Source: Candidatus Shapirobacteria bacterium (GTDB lineage Bacteria > Patescibacteriota > Microgenomatia > 0-14-0-10-38-17). Taken from it: DNA of 48,061 bases. The notes under the pieces were generated by a model that was given only the letters and a program-made list of their open reading frames with translations, was not told the DNA's origin and did not search any database. Location: positions 1 through 48,061 of the forward strand of contig JAGPNC010000006.1 in NCBI GenBank assembly GCA_018052565.1, written 5' to 3'. This document shows positions 24,618 to 32,459 of the stretch, one piece after another. Position 1 is the stretch's first letter; the number at the start of each line of letters is the position of its first letter. The translations under genes and the position numbers were made by a program.

Positions 24618-25319
24618 ATGGCTAAAAAGCTTTCCTCCCTTTCGATTTTTTTTCCTTTTTATAACGAGGAGGCCAATATTGCCGCCCAAACACGGGAAGC
24701 CTTAAAAATTGCCCCTCTTTTTGCCCGAAAGTGGGAAATTATTTTGGTTAACGACGGTTCGGCCGATAAAACCGGCGAAATTGCCCAAGAATTAGCCAAA
24801 AAATATCCCGAGGTGCGTGCTATTAGCCATCGGCAAAATAAAGGTTATGGCGCCGCCATTAAAAGCGGCCTTAAAAATTGCCGCTACGATTGGATTTTCT
24901 TCTCCGATGGCGACCGCCAATTTAATTTAAAAGAATTAGAAAAATTGGTTGAAAAAAACGACCAAGCGGATTTGATTATCGGCTATCGGCAAAAACGAGC
25001 CGATTCTTTTATCCGCCTTGCCAACGCCAAGCTTTTTAATTTTTTAATCAGAATCCTTTTCGGCTTAAAAGTAAAAGATATTGACTGCGCCTTCAAATTA
25101 ATCAAAAAAGAAGTGATCGAAAATATCTGGCCGCTTAAATCAGATGGCGCCTTAGTCTCCAGCGAGCTTTTGATTAAAGCCCGAAAAAAAGGTTATAAAA
25201 TTATCGAAGTACCGGTGAGCCATCGGCCGCGTCAGGCCGGTAAGCAAACCGGCGCCAATCCTCGCGTTATTTTTAAAGCTTTTTATGATATTGCCGCTCT
25301 CTGGAAAGAATTAAAATGA
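24618..25319 (+). CDS. DPM1-like family 2 glycosyltransferase
   Basis: 233 residues, single GT-A domain without C-terminal helices. [40 protein letters not shown] (metal site) and [13 protein letters not shown] are typical of polyprenyl-phosphate mannosyltransferase-like enzymes; [17 protein letters not shown] is the usual end. It would load a sugar onto a polyprenyl phosphate at the inner membrane face for the GT39 enzyme at 29406. The ATG follows TGTTAAAATTATTCTAG with no clear ribosome site. It overlaps the acetyltransferase gene by 4 bases (ATGA). Confidence 0.88.
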   Translation: MAKKLSSLSIFFPFYNEEANIAAQTREALKIAPLFARKWEIILVNDGSADKTGEIAQELAKKYPEVRAISHRQNKGYGAAIKSGLKNCRYDWIFFSDGDRQFNLKELEKLVEKNDQADLIIGYRQKRADSFIRLANAKLFNFLIRILFGLKVKDIDCAFKLIKKEVIENIWPLKSDGALVSSELLIKARKKGYKIIEVPVSHRPRQAGKQTGANPRVIFKAFYDIAALWKELK

Positions 25320-25918
25320 TTAATCTTACTGACAAAACCGGCCAAAGATTAACTTTCTCTCAAGCCGCCAAAAAAGGATGGGGGAGAATAAGGGCTATTT
25401 TTTTAGATTTTGAGTTGATGATCTTGCGATGGACAGGCCACATTCCTTCGCATATTTTCCGAAAAACTATTTATCGGCTGGCGGGAATAAAAATAGGCAA
25501 GGGATCCGCTATTCACATGTGGGCTAATTTCTTCCAAACCCGTAATATCGCTGTCGGCGAAGACACGATTATTGGCGATCATTGTTTTTTAGACGGCCGG
25601 GCTCCTTTAAAAATCGGTAGCCACACCGCCATCGCCTCCCAAGTTTTGATTTATAATTCCGAGCATAATCTCCATGATTCCCATTTTGTCGCTATTGAAG
25701 AGCCGGTAGAAATTGGCGATTATGTTTTTATCGGCGCCCGGGCGATTATTTTACCGGGAGTCAAAGTTGGTAACGGGGCGGTGGTGGCCGCTGGGGCAGT
25801 GGTGACCAAAGATGTGCCGGAAAAAACTATTGTCGGTGGCGTGCCAGCCCGGGAAATCGGCAAAAGAGAAATAAAGACCTTAAACTACCGCCTTGGCAGA
25901 GCGAGGCTGTTCCAGTAA
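25316..25918 (+). CDS. Left-handed beta-helix acyltransferase (WcaF/MaaT-like)
   Basis: 200 residues. Hexapeptide-repeat coils run from about residue 60 to 185: [35 protein letters not shown], the catalytic His region YNSEHNLHD, then [18 protein letters not shown] and [20 protein letters not shown], ending with [11 protein letters not shown]. Trimeric enzymes of this type O-acetylate sugars with acetyl-CoA. An N-terminal part of about 60 residues with a hydrophobic stretch precedes the helix. It is coupled to the DPM1-like gene (ATGA overlap), so the two likely act on the same glycan. Confidence 0.88.
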   Translation: MINLTDKTGQRLTFSQAAKKGWGRIRAIFLDFELMILRWTGHIPSHIFRKTIYRLAGIKIGKGSAIHMWANFFQTRNIAVGEDTIIGDHCFLDGRAPLKIGSHTAIASQVLIYNSEHNLHDSHFVAIEEPVEIGDYVFIGARAIILPGVKVGNGAVVAAGAVVTKDVPEKTIVGGVPAREIGKREIKTLNYRLGRARLFQ

Positions 25919-25973
25919 GTTTAAAAAAGCACACCAGATTAAACAGGATGTTTACAGGATAAAACAGGTTTAA

Positions 25974-26132
25974 AAATTATTCTAATTGTTTTAATTGTTC
26001 TAATTCACCTAAAGAATACCCAAAACTTTAATCTCCAAAACTAATTAACTAAAAATAATCTGCCCTAGGAGGAGAGTATTTTTGGGATTTATTTAGAACA
26101 ATTAGGTTAATTAGAATAATTAGAATAATTTA
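25974..26132. repeat. Long imperfect hairpin, family AATTAGAATAATT, copy 3
   Basis: Left arm AATTATTCTAATTGTTTTAA and TTGTTCTAATT, right arm AACAATTAGGTTAATTAGAA and TAATTAGAATAATTT. The centre has CCAAAA...TTTTGG pairing. The spacer 25919-26240 holds nothing else but CAGGATG words and the GTCCGCCCGAGGCGGATCCGCC hairpin (26187-26208). Confidence 0.7.
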
Positions 26133-26240
26133 CAAATGGCATTGGCAGCAGAGGATTAATAACAAGAGGCGTAAATAGTCCGCCCGAGGCGGATCCGCCG
26201 TATTAGGCGAAGAAACCAACCTCTAAGGTGTAATTTAAAA

Positions 26241-26918
26241 ATGAAAAAACTTTCTTTTTTTAAAAACTGGCCTCAATGGAAAAAAATTATCTATAGCCTG
26301 ATTTTTTTGATAAGTCTTTTTTATCTTCTTCTTCCCGCTCCCCCCGTCCCTCAATTAGGCCAAAATTTTCCTTTTGAAAAAGGTTTTATCAGCCAAATGA
26401 TGGGCGAGCCAGTGGCCACTTTTTATACCAACCAGGGTCAGGAGGAAGCCTTATCGTTTTTCCGAAAAAATTATTCTTTTAGTCCCTTTTTAAGCTTTCC
26501 CCTTTTTACCCAAAGAATTGATTATTTCCCCCAAGAAGCCAATGAGCTTATTAACGATATGCACGGCGCCAAAAACACCAGCTTTTTGGTCGAGCTTCGC
26601 CACCCCGGCCGGGAATCGCTCGTTATTAAAGGCTATGGAGAAACCAAACCGGAAGGAATGAGCCAAAAAGACCCCGGCAAAATAATTAGCTTTAAACCGG
26701 AGGACGGAAAAGAGTATCATCTGCAATTAACTCTTTACCAGATAAAAACGCCAATCGCAGCAAGGATTATTTTACTGATTCTTGTTTTTCTTTTAACACC
26801 CATCGTCTTTAGCTGGGTAAGAAAAACGATAAAAGAGATCGTGAGGGTTTTGCTAAAAAAACAAAAATCGCCAGATCGCAAAAGCAGGAAGCTCACGCTC
26901 AGTAAATTCAAAAGTTAA
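26241..26918 (+). CDS. Membrane-anchored protein of unknown function
   Basis: 225 residues: a basic N-terminus, one helix (about 17-33), an outside region of about 135 residues with a proline-rich start (LLPAPPVPQLGQNFPFEKG), a second helix (about 172-192), and a basic tail. No family is recognised; the outside part is mixed alpha/beta and has FFRKNYSFSPF, continuing to RIDYFPQEANELINDMHG. The last five codons (SKFKS, stop) are read from the AT-rich repeat that starts at 26904, so the natural C-terminus may once have been different. It lies among sugar genes and may be an accessory surface protein. Confidence 0.6.
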   Translation: MKKLSFFKNWPQWKKIIYSLIFLISLFYLLLPAPPVPQLGQNFPFEKGFISQMMGEPVATFYTNQGQEEALSFFRKNYSFSPFLSFPLFTQRIDYFPQEANELINDMHGAKNTSFLVELRHPGRESLVIKGYGETKPEGMSQKDPGKIISFKPEDGKEYHLQLTLYQIKTPIAARIILLILVFLLTPIVFSWVRKTIKEIVRVLLKKQKSPDRKSRKLTLSKFKS

Positions 26919-26996
26919 AATTCAAAATTCAAAAGTGCAATTCAAAAATTAAAAGTTTTTTTGCTTTACTTTTGAATTTTAACTTTTAACTTTTCT
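26904..26996. repeat. AT-rich hairpin repeat, part of a duplicated segment
   Basis: Almost identical to 32280-32379, including the preceding CGCTCAG and the following CTTTTCTACGCCATTTATC, so spacer and the start of the next GT2 gene were copied as one piece. It provides the stop codon of the gene at 26241. Confidence 0.85.
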
Positions 26997-27009
26997 ACGC
27001 CATTTATCC

Positions 27010-27975
27010 ATGAAACCATCTCAGCCTCTTTTATCGATCATCATCGTTTCCTACAACACCCGCGAGCTTTTGGAGCAATGCCTTAACTCGGTTATCAACT
27101 CCCTCTCTTGTCATCCTGAATCCTCTTCCCGTCATCCTGACGAAAGTCAGGATCTGCCTTCTGCTGAAATTATTGTCGTTGATAATCATTCCCAGGATGA
27201 TTCCGTGGAAATGCTTAAAAATTTAAAATTAAAACTTGAAAATTCAAAAAAAACTGAAAATTTAAAATTGAAAATTATTGTTAACAACGATAATTTAGGC
27301 TTTGCCAAAGCCAATAATCAGGGGATTAAAGAAAGCCGGGGAAAATATATCCTGCTTTTAAACTCTGATACGATTGTTAAGGACAAAGCCTTGGAAAAGA
27401 TGGTTTCTTTTATGGAAGAAAAAAGAGAATTTGCCATTCTTGGCCCCAAGCTTCTTAATGCCGACGGCACTCCCCAACCATCATTAGGAAAATTTCCCAC
27501 CCTAAAAGTAGTTACCGCCATGCTTTTTTTAGAACATTTTTTTCCCGCCTCGTTCTTGCGAGTCCGCTGGTCGCCTAAAAACGGCAGAGAAGGGGATTGG
27601 GTGATGGGAGCAGCTCTCCTTTTTCGGAGAGAAGTTTATGACAAAGTCGGCGGCCTTGACGAAAATCTCTTTATGTATATGGAAGAAGTGGAGTGGTGCT
27701 TTCGGGCTAAAAAGGCCGGTTTTTGCATCTATTTTTATCCGGAGGCAGAGATTATCCATCTTGGTCGCGGCAGTTCTAAAAGCGGCAAGAAAGAACCTAT
27801 CTTACAAATTTTCCGGGGACTTATTTATTTTTACCAAAAACACCAACCCCCATGGCAGCAAAAAATTCTTCTTCTTTTGTTAAAATTAAAGGCTAATCTG
27901 AGTTTTTCTCTCGGCGTATTAACTGGCAATTCCTATCTTAGAAAAACTTATGGAGAGGCTAAAAAAATCATTTAA
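27010..27975 (+). CDS. Family 2 glycosyltransferase with an 18-residue repeat insertion
   Basis: Rhamnosyltransferase-like GT2, 321 residues. LSIIIVSYNTRELLEQCL (residues 8-25), EIIVVDNHSQDDS, LLLNSDTIV (DXD-type), MGAALLFRREVYDKVGG and MEEVEWCFRAKKAG (base region) are intact. Residues 34-51 (CHPESSSRHPDESQDLPS) are the shortest form of the insertion seen at 5925 and 32559. A Lys-rich addition (KNLKLKLENSKKTENLKLK) follows VEML. Up to DKALEKMVS the DNA is nearly the same as the gene at 5133 (opposite strand); beyond that it is different. It overlaps the ligase-like gene by 26 bases. Donor unknown. Confidence 0.88.
   Translation: MKPSQPLLSIIIVSYNTRELLEQCLNSVINSLSCHPESSSRHPDESQDLPSAEIIVVDNHSQDDSVEMLKNLKLKLENSKKTENLKLKIIVNNDNLGFAKANNQGIKESRGKYILLLNSDTIVKDKALEKMVSFMEEKREFAILGPKLLNADGTPQPSLGKFPTLKVVTAMLFLEHFFPASFLRVRWSPKNGREGDWVMGAALLFRREVYDKVGGLDENLFMYMEEVEWCFRAKKAGFCIYFYPEAEIIHLGRGSSKSGKKEPILQIFRGLIYFYQKHQPPWQQKILLLLLKLKANLSFSLGVLTGNSYLRKTYGEAKKII
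27109..27162 (+). repeat. In-frame palindromic repeat inside GT2 gene (copy B, 54 bp)
   Basis: TGTCATCCTGAATCC followed by CGTCATCCTGACGAAAGTCAGG; the second half forms an 8-bp stem with a GAAA loop. Encodes 18 extra residues at the same site as copies A and C. Confidence 0.85.
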
Positions 27976-29428
27976 CCAATTTTTAAACCATGCCCTGCCG
28001 GTGGCCGCGTTAGTTTTGCTAATTTTCATCCCTATTTATCCTAAATTTCCTGCCCTCGATATCCCCGGCACTTACGTCAAAATTCGTCTTGATGATTTTT
28101 TAGTGGCTGTGGCTCTTGCCTTAACTTTTTTGAAGTTTCTGCTTAATCGGCAAAAAGCTGCCAAGCCGGGCATAAACCGAGCGATTGCTCTTTACTGGTT
28201 GATAGGCGGCGTTTCTCTTCTGGGCGCCATCTTTTCTCTCCAAATGGTTTTTCCTCACCTGGCTCTTCTCCACTATCTGCGCCGAATTGAATATATGGGG
28301 CTTTTCTTTTTGGGATTTTTTGCCATCAGAGAAAAAAAAGAATTCAATATTTTTCTAAATGGTCTTTTTCTGGCTACTTTTTTTGTTTTTATCTATGGGT
28401 TAGGGCAAAAATTTTTCGGCTGGCCGGTGGTCTCCACCATGAACGAAGAGTTTTCCAAGGGAATGCTCTTGCGCCTTGATGTGTGGGCGCGCCTCAACAG
28501 CACTTTTGCCGGCCACTACGATTTGGCCGCTTTTCTTTCTCTGGTTTTACCGCTAATTTTGGCCTCCTTAATTAAAAGCAATTCCAAAAGAAAACAGGTG
28601 CTTTTAGGCTTTCTTTATCTTTTTTCTTATTACCTGCTTCTGAACACCGCCTCGCGGGTTTCCTTTGTTGCTTATCTAGCGGCTATTTTTTTCTTACTTC
28701 TCTTTCTGAATAAAAAATGGTTTATCCTTCCTGTGGTGGGGCTAAGCCTCATCGGCATGCTTTTTTCTGAAGATATTACCCAGCGCTTTGCCGCCACTAT
28801 TAAAATCGAGGCGCCTCGCCTGGCCACCCGTTTGGAAAAAACCATTGACTCTTTTCTCCCCGAAAAATTATCAAAGCCTGCCCTCACTCCCACGCCTATC
28901 CTCCCGCCAACTCCTACCCTAACTCCATTGCCAGCTACTCTTACCCCTGCTGCCAAAATTACTCCGGGAGCCAGTAAGCTCCGGCCTACCCCCGTCCCCC
29001 AAAAAAGCGAAGAAGAATTTTGGCAAGAACAAAGAAGTGTTGAACTGGGAGTAGAACGCTCTGGCGGTATTCGCTTTGACTACGAATGGCCAAGGGCTCT
29101 TACCCGTTTCAAAAAAAGCCCTCTTTTGGGGACAGGTTTTTCCTCTCTTGGGCTGGCTACCGACAACGATTATCTGCGCGCCTTGGGAGAAACCGGCCTT
29201 TTAGGACTCTTATCTTTCCTCCTCATTTTCCTTGAGGGTTTAAAATTAATCTTAGAGAAAGGTCGGAAAAGCTGGCAAGCCAAAGCAATGGCTGCTTCCG
29301 CGCTTGCCATGCTGGCTAATGCCTGCTTTATTGATGTTTTTGAGGCCTCAAAAGTAGCCTATGTTTTTTGGCTTCTTTTAGGCTTAACCGTTGGTTATCT
29401 TAACCATGAAAATTCTCAAAATCTTTAA
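27950..29428 (+). CDS. O-antigen ligase/polymerase-like membrane protein (Wzy_C/WaaL)
   Basis: 492 residues, about 11 predicted helices. The block LARLNSTFAGHYDLAAFLSL in its local form (ARLNSTFAGHYDLAAFL) and the large outside loop after about residue 285 match the O-antigen ligase family, where the loop bears catalytic residues; RFDYEWPRALTRFKKSPLLGTG, split here over two motifs, is the usual H/PL.G.G region. The loop contains a Pro/Thr linker (TPTPILPPTPTLTPLPATLT, about residues 305-324). It would polymerise repeat units or ligate glycan to an acceptor on the outer membrane face. Start ATG 27950 lies inside the previous gene (26-base overlap). Confidence 0.8.
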   Translation: MERLKKSFNQFLNHALPVAALVLLIFIPIYPKFPALDIPGTYVKIRLDDFLVAVALALTFLKFLLNRQKAAKPGINRAIALYWLIGGVSLLGAIFSLQMVFPHLALLHYLRRIEYMGLFFLGFFAIREKKEFNIFLNGLFLATFFVFIYGLGQKFFGWPVVSTMNEEFSKGMLLRLDVWARLNSTFAGHYDLAAFLSLVLPLILASLIKSNSKRKQVLLGFLYLFSYYLLLNTASRVSFVAYLAAIFFLLLFLNKKWFILPVVGLSLIGMLFSEDITQRFAATIKIEAPRLATRLEKTIDSFLPEKLSKPALTPTPILPPTPTLTPLPATLTPAAKITPGASKLRPTPVPQKSEEEFWQEQRSVELGVERSGGIRFDYEWPRALTRFKKSPLLGTGFSSLGLATDNDYLRALGETGLLGLLSFLLIFLEGLKLILEKGRKSWQAKAMAASALAMLANACFIDVFEASKVAYVFWLLLGLTVGYLNHENSQNL

Positions 29429-30866
29429 AAACGAGAAATTTTTGCTCGCCTTAATTTTTATTTTGGCATTTTCTCTGCGCCTTTATAAAATTGATAATCC
29501 GATTGCCGATTGGCATTCCTGGCGCCAAGCCGACACCGCCGCCGTCAGCCGCAATTTTATCAAATACAGCTTTAATCCCTTTTACCCACGCTTTGACGAC
29601 CTTTCTTCAATTCCCTCCGGTAAAGAAAACCCCCAAGGATGGCGCTTTGTAGAATTTCCTGTTTTTAATCTCATCCACGCCGGCCTTTTTAAACTTTTCG
29701 ACACTTTCAGCCTAGAAATTTGGGGCAGGCTAACCGCGGCGATTTCATCACTTTTTTCTCTCCTTTTTCTTTATCTTCTGGCAAAAATATTTTTCGGCAA
29801 GAAAACAGCCTTATTAACTGCCTTTTTCTTCGCCGCCTTGCCCTTTAATGTTTATTATTCGCGGGTGATTTTGCCCGAACCTCTTATGATCGCTTTTTCT
29901 CTGGGGACGCTTTATTTCTTTGTTAAATTTATTGAGGACAAAGAAATTATGGCCTGGCTAATTTCTTGTCTTTTGGGAATTTTAGCTCTGCTTGCCAAGC
30001 CTTACGCGGTTTTTATTATGGGCCTGCCGATGGCCTATTTGTCTTTAAGCCAACTCTTAAAGGAAAGAAAAGATAAAAAGGCATTAAAAAAAGATCTTCT
30101 CCTGACCATTTTATATGTGGTTTTTCTTTTTCTCCCTTTTCTCCTTTGGCGGGATTGGATGAAAAATTTTGCCGAGGGAATACCGGCCAATGAATGGCTT
30201 TTCAACGCCGGCAACATGCGTTTTAAGCCTGTCTGGTGGCGATGGCTCTTTTATGAAAGAATCGGCAAGCTCATCTTGGGAGCCTGGGGAACTACTTTTT
30301 TGATCTTAGGATTAATCTCTAAAAAAGATCGGCATGCCGATGCCTTCTTTTACTCTTTTCTGACGGGAGCTCTTTTATTCCTAGTTATTTTTGCGCGTGG
30401 CAATATCCAGCATGACTATTATCAGGCCTTAATTATCCCCGCTCTTTGCCTAGCTTTAGGCAGAGGCGCCAATCTCCTGTTGGCCAGCTTTGAAAAAAAA
30501 TCTTATCCTTTTCTTCGCTATTGTCTCACTATTGTCTGCCTGCTTTTTACCCTTCTTTTCTCTTTTTTTGAGGTGCGGGGATACTATCAAATTAATAACC
30601 CCGCCATTATTGAGGCAGGAAAACGGGCAGACACGATCTTGCCAAAAGACGCTAAGGTGGTGGCTCCTTACGGCGGCGATACTGCTTTTTTGTATCAAAC
30701 CAATCGCCCGGGCTGGCCGGCAATAACCGGTTCAATTGATGATATGATCAAACTCGGCGCCACCCACTATGTTTCTGTTAATTTTGACAAAGATACTAAA
30801 CGGGTAATGGAAAAATATCCGGTTTTGGAAAAAACGGAAAAATACGTGATCGTTGAACTAAAATAA
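29406..30866 (+). CDS. GT39-family membrane glycosyltransferase (ArnT/PMT-like)
   Basis: 486 residues with about 11 helices. After helix 1 comes DNPIADWHSWRQADTAAVSRN, with the acidic and WRQADTA residues typical of GT39 enzymes from this kind of organism, then VFNLIHAGLFKLF and YYSRVILPEPLMIAFSLG. It transfers sugar from polyprenyl phosphate outside the cytoplasm; the DPM1-like enzyme at 24618 could supply the carrier. An in-frame TTG at 29391 is possible, but the ATG at 29406 (MKILKIFKNEKFLL) gives a basic start followed by helix 1. It overlaps the ligase-like gene by about 23 bases. Confidence 0.85.
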   Translation: MKILKIFKNEKFLLALIFILAFSLRLYKIDNPIADWHSWRQADTAAVSRNFIKYSFNPFYPRFDDLSSIPSGKENPQGWRFVEFPVFNLIHAGLFKLFDTFSLEIWGRLTAAISSLFSLLFLYLLAKIFFGKKTALLTAFFFAALPFNVYYSRVILPEPLMIAFSLGTLYFFVKFIEDKEIMAWLISCLLGILALLAKPYAVFIMGLPMAYLSLSQLLKERKDKKALKKDLLLTILYVVFLFLPFLLWRDWMKNFAEGIPANEWLFNAGNMRFKPVWWRWLFYERIGKLILGAWGTTFLILGLISKKDRHADAFFYSFLTGALLFLVIFARGNIQHDYYQALIIPALCLALGRGANLLLASFEKKSYPFLRYCLTIVCLLFTLLFSFFEVRGYYQINNPAIIEAGKRADTILPKDAKVVAPYGGDTAFLYQTNRPGWPAITGSIDDMIKLGATHYVSVNFDKDTKRVMEKYPVLEKTEKYVIVELK

Positions 30867-30910
30867 AAACTTAACAACCAGTAGCTTATAACCGTCAAGA
30901 CGCAGCAAAC

Positions 30911-31029
30911 AAATTCAAAATTCAAAAGTTAAAAGTCAAAATTTCAAGTAAAAAGTTAAAAGTTTTTTCGTTTTACTTTTGAATTTTAACTTGTAATTTT
31001 GAATTTTAAATTTTAACTTTTGACTTTTC
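30911..31029. repeat. AT-rich hairpin repeat
   Basis: Left arm AAATTCAAAATTCAAAAGTT with AAAAGTCAAAATTTC, centre AGTTTTTTCGTTTTACT, right arm TTTTGAATTTTAACTTGTAA and TTTAACTTTTGACTTTTC. Lies between a GT39 and a GT4 gene. Confidence 0.8.
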
Positions 31030-31061
31030 TAGGCAGCTTAACCATTTAGAATAATAGAGCG

Positions 31062-32282
31062 ATGAAGATCTTGATGATCACCCCCTATCTTCCCTATCCG
31101 CCTCTCTCTGGCGGGCAAACCCGCTCCTATAATCTAATCAGGTATCTTTCTAAAAATCACCAGATTACCCTCTTTTCTTTTATCCGCCAAAAAGAAGAAA
31201 ACCAGCAAGTTAAAGTCTTAAGAAAATATTGCCAAAAAATAAGAACTTTTGATCGCGGTCCGGCTTGGTCAATTAAAAAAATCCTTTTTGCCGGTTTAAC
31301 TCCTTATCCCTTTCTGGTTGCCAATTATTACTCTCGCCAGTTGCAAAAAGCTATCAAAGAAGAACTTAAAACAAACCGCTATGACTTAATTCATGTCGAG
31401 TGCTTTTACTTGATGCCCAATCTCAAAGGGCAAAAGAAAATCCCGGTTGTTTTGGTGGACCAAACCATTGAATACGAAGTTTACCGCCATGTGGCCAAAA
31501 CCCTGCCCGCTCATCTTTTCTTTCTCAAGCCTTTTTATTATTTAGATGCCGCTAAAGTTTATTTCTGGGAAAAGCGCTTTTGGGAAAAAGCCGATCAAAC
31601 AGCCGCCGTTTCCGAAGACGACAAAAAAGTTATTAAAAAACATCTCCCCAAATTAAGTGTGGCCGTGGTAGAAAATGGCGTTGACCCCGATCAATTTATT
31701 AAAAGAACTTACCGCCGCGCCAGTCAGCCAGCCGTTCTTTTTGGGGTCGCCAACTTTAAGTGGATACAAAATCGCGAGGCGGCAGAAATTCTGCTCAAAG
31801 AAATATGGCCCCAGATTAAAAAAAGAGTTAAAAATGCCCAGCTTTGGATTATTGGTCGCTACGCCCCGCTTTATTTCGGCAATTTTGATAACCATAAATT
31901 AGGAATAACGGTCAAGGAAGCCGAAAATGTTAATTATTTTTACCAAAAAGCCTGGCTTCTTTTGGCACCTATCAAAAGCGGCGGCGGCAGCCGAACAAAA
32001 TTTTTTGAAGCCATGGCCGCCGGATTGCCGATAATTACCACCCCCGATGGCGCGGAAGGGCTAAGGGCCAAAAACAACCGTGAGATTATTATCGCTAAAA
32101 GCGATCAGGCCTTGGTCAAAAAAAGCCTTCTTTTGATCCGCAATAAAAAATTAGCTCAAAAAATCGGTAAAAATGGCCAAAAGCTAGTTTTAGCAAAATA
32201 TACTTGGGGGAAAAGCGCCCAGGCGCTGGAGGAGGTTTACCAAAGAGTGGCGGAAAAACAGAAAGACAAAACCGCTCAGTAA
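31062..32282 (+). CDS. Family 4 glycosyltransferase (exosortase/PEP-CTERM-associated style)
   Basis: 406 residues. MKILMITPYLPYPPLSGGQT with RSYNLIRYLSKNH is the usual N-terminus; DLIHVECFYLMPN, VDQTIEYEVYRH, AVSEDDKKVIKKH, VVENGVDPDQF and GVANFKWIQNREA follow. The C-terminal donor site is KSGGGSRTKFFEAMAAGLPI, with the EX7E-like FEAMAAG region, then TTPDGAEGL. This order is that of the GT4 group often annotated as PEP-CTERM/exosortase-A-system sugar transferases, though no exosortase is in the window. Its stop codon is the first base group of the next AT-rich repeat. Confidence 0.85.
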   Translation: MKILMITPYLPYPPLSGGQTRSYNLIRYLSKNHQITLFSFIRQKEENQQVKVLRKYCQKIRTFDRGPAWSIKKILFAGLTPYPFLVANYYSRQLQKAIKEELKTNRYDLIHVECFYLMPNLKGQKKIPVVLVDQTIEYEVYRHVAKTLPAHLFFLKPFYYLDAAKVYFWEKRFWEKADQTAAVSEDDKKVIKKHLPKLSVAVVENGVDPDQFIKRTYRRASQPAVLFGVANFKWIQNREAAEILLKEIWPQIKKRVKNAQLWIIGRYAPLYFGNFDNHKLGITVKEAENVNYFYQKAWLLLAPIKSGGGSRTKFFEAMAAGLPIITTPDGAEGLRAKNNREIIIAKSDQALVKKSLLLIRNKKLAQKIGKNGQKLVLAKYTWGKSAQALEEVYQRVAEKQKDKTAQ

Positions 32283-32450
32283 ATTCAAAAGTTAAAATTC
32301 AAAATTCAAAAGTGCAATTCAAAAATTAAAAGTTTTTTTGCTTTACTTTTGAATTTTAACTTGTAATTTTAACTTTTTCCGTCAGAGGCGCAGGCCAGAG
32401 GCCTGTCAGTCTCGGGCAGAGACCCGCCTTGGGCGGAAACTTTTCTACGC
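32280..32450. repeat. AT-rich hairpin repeat with a nested GC-rich hairpin
   Basis: Matches 26904-26996, but at 32380-32437 carries about 58 extra bases (CCGTCAGAGGCGCAGGCCAG...CCCGCCTTGGGCGGA) inserted before CTTTTCTACGCC. The extra unit has AGGCC...GGCCT and GGGCAGAGACCCGCC pairings. Confidence 0.85.
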
Positions 32451-32459
32451 CATTTATCT

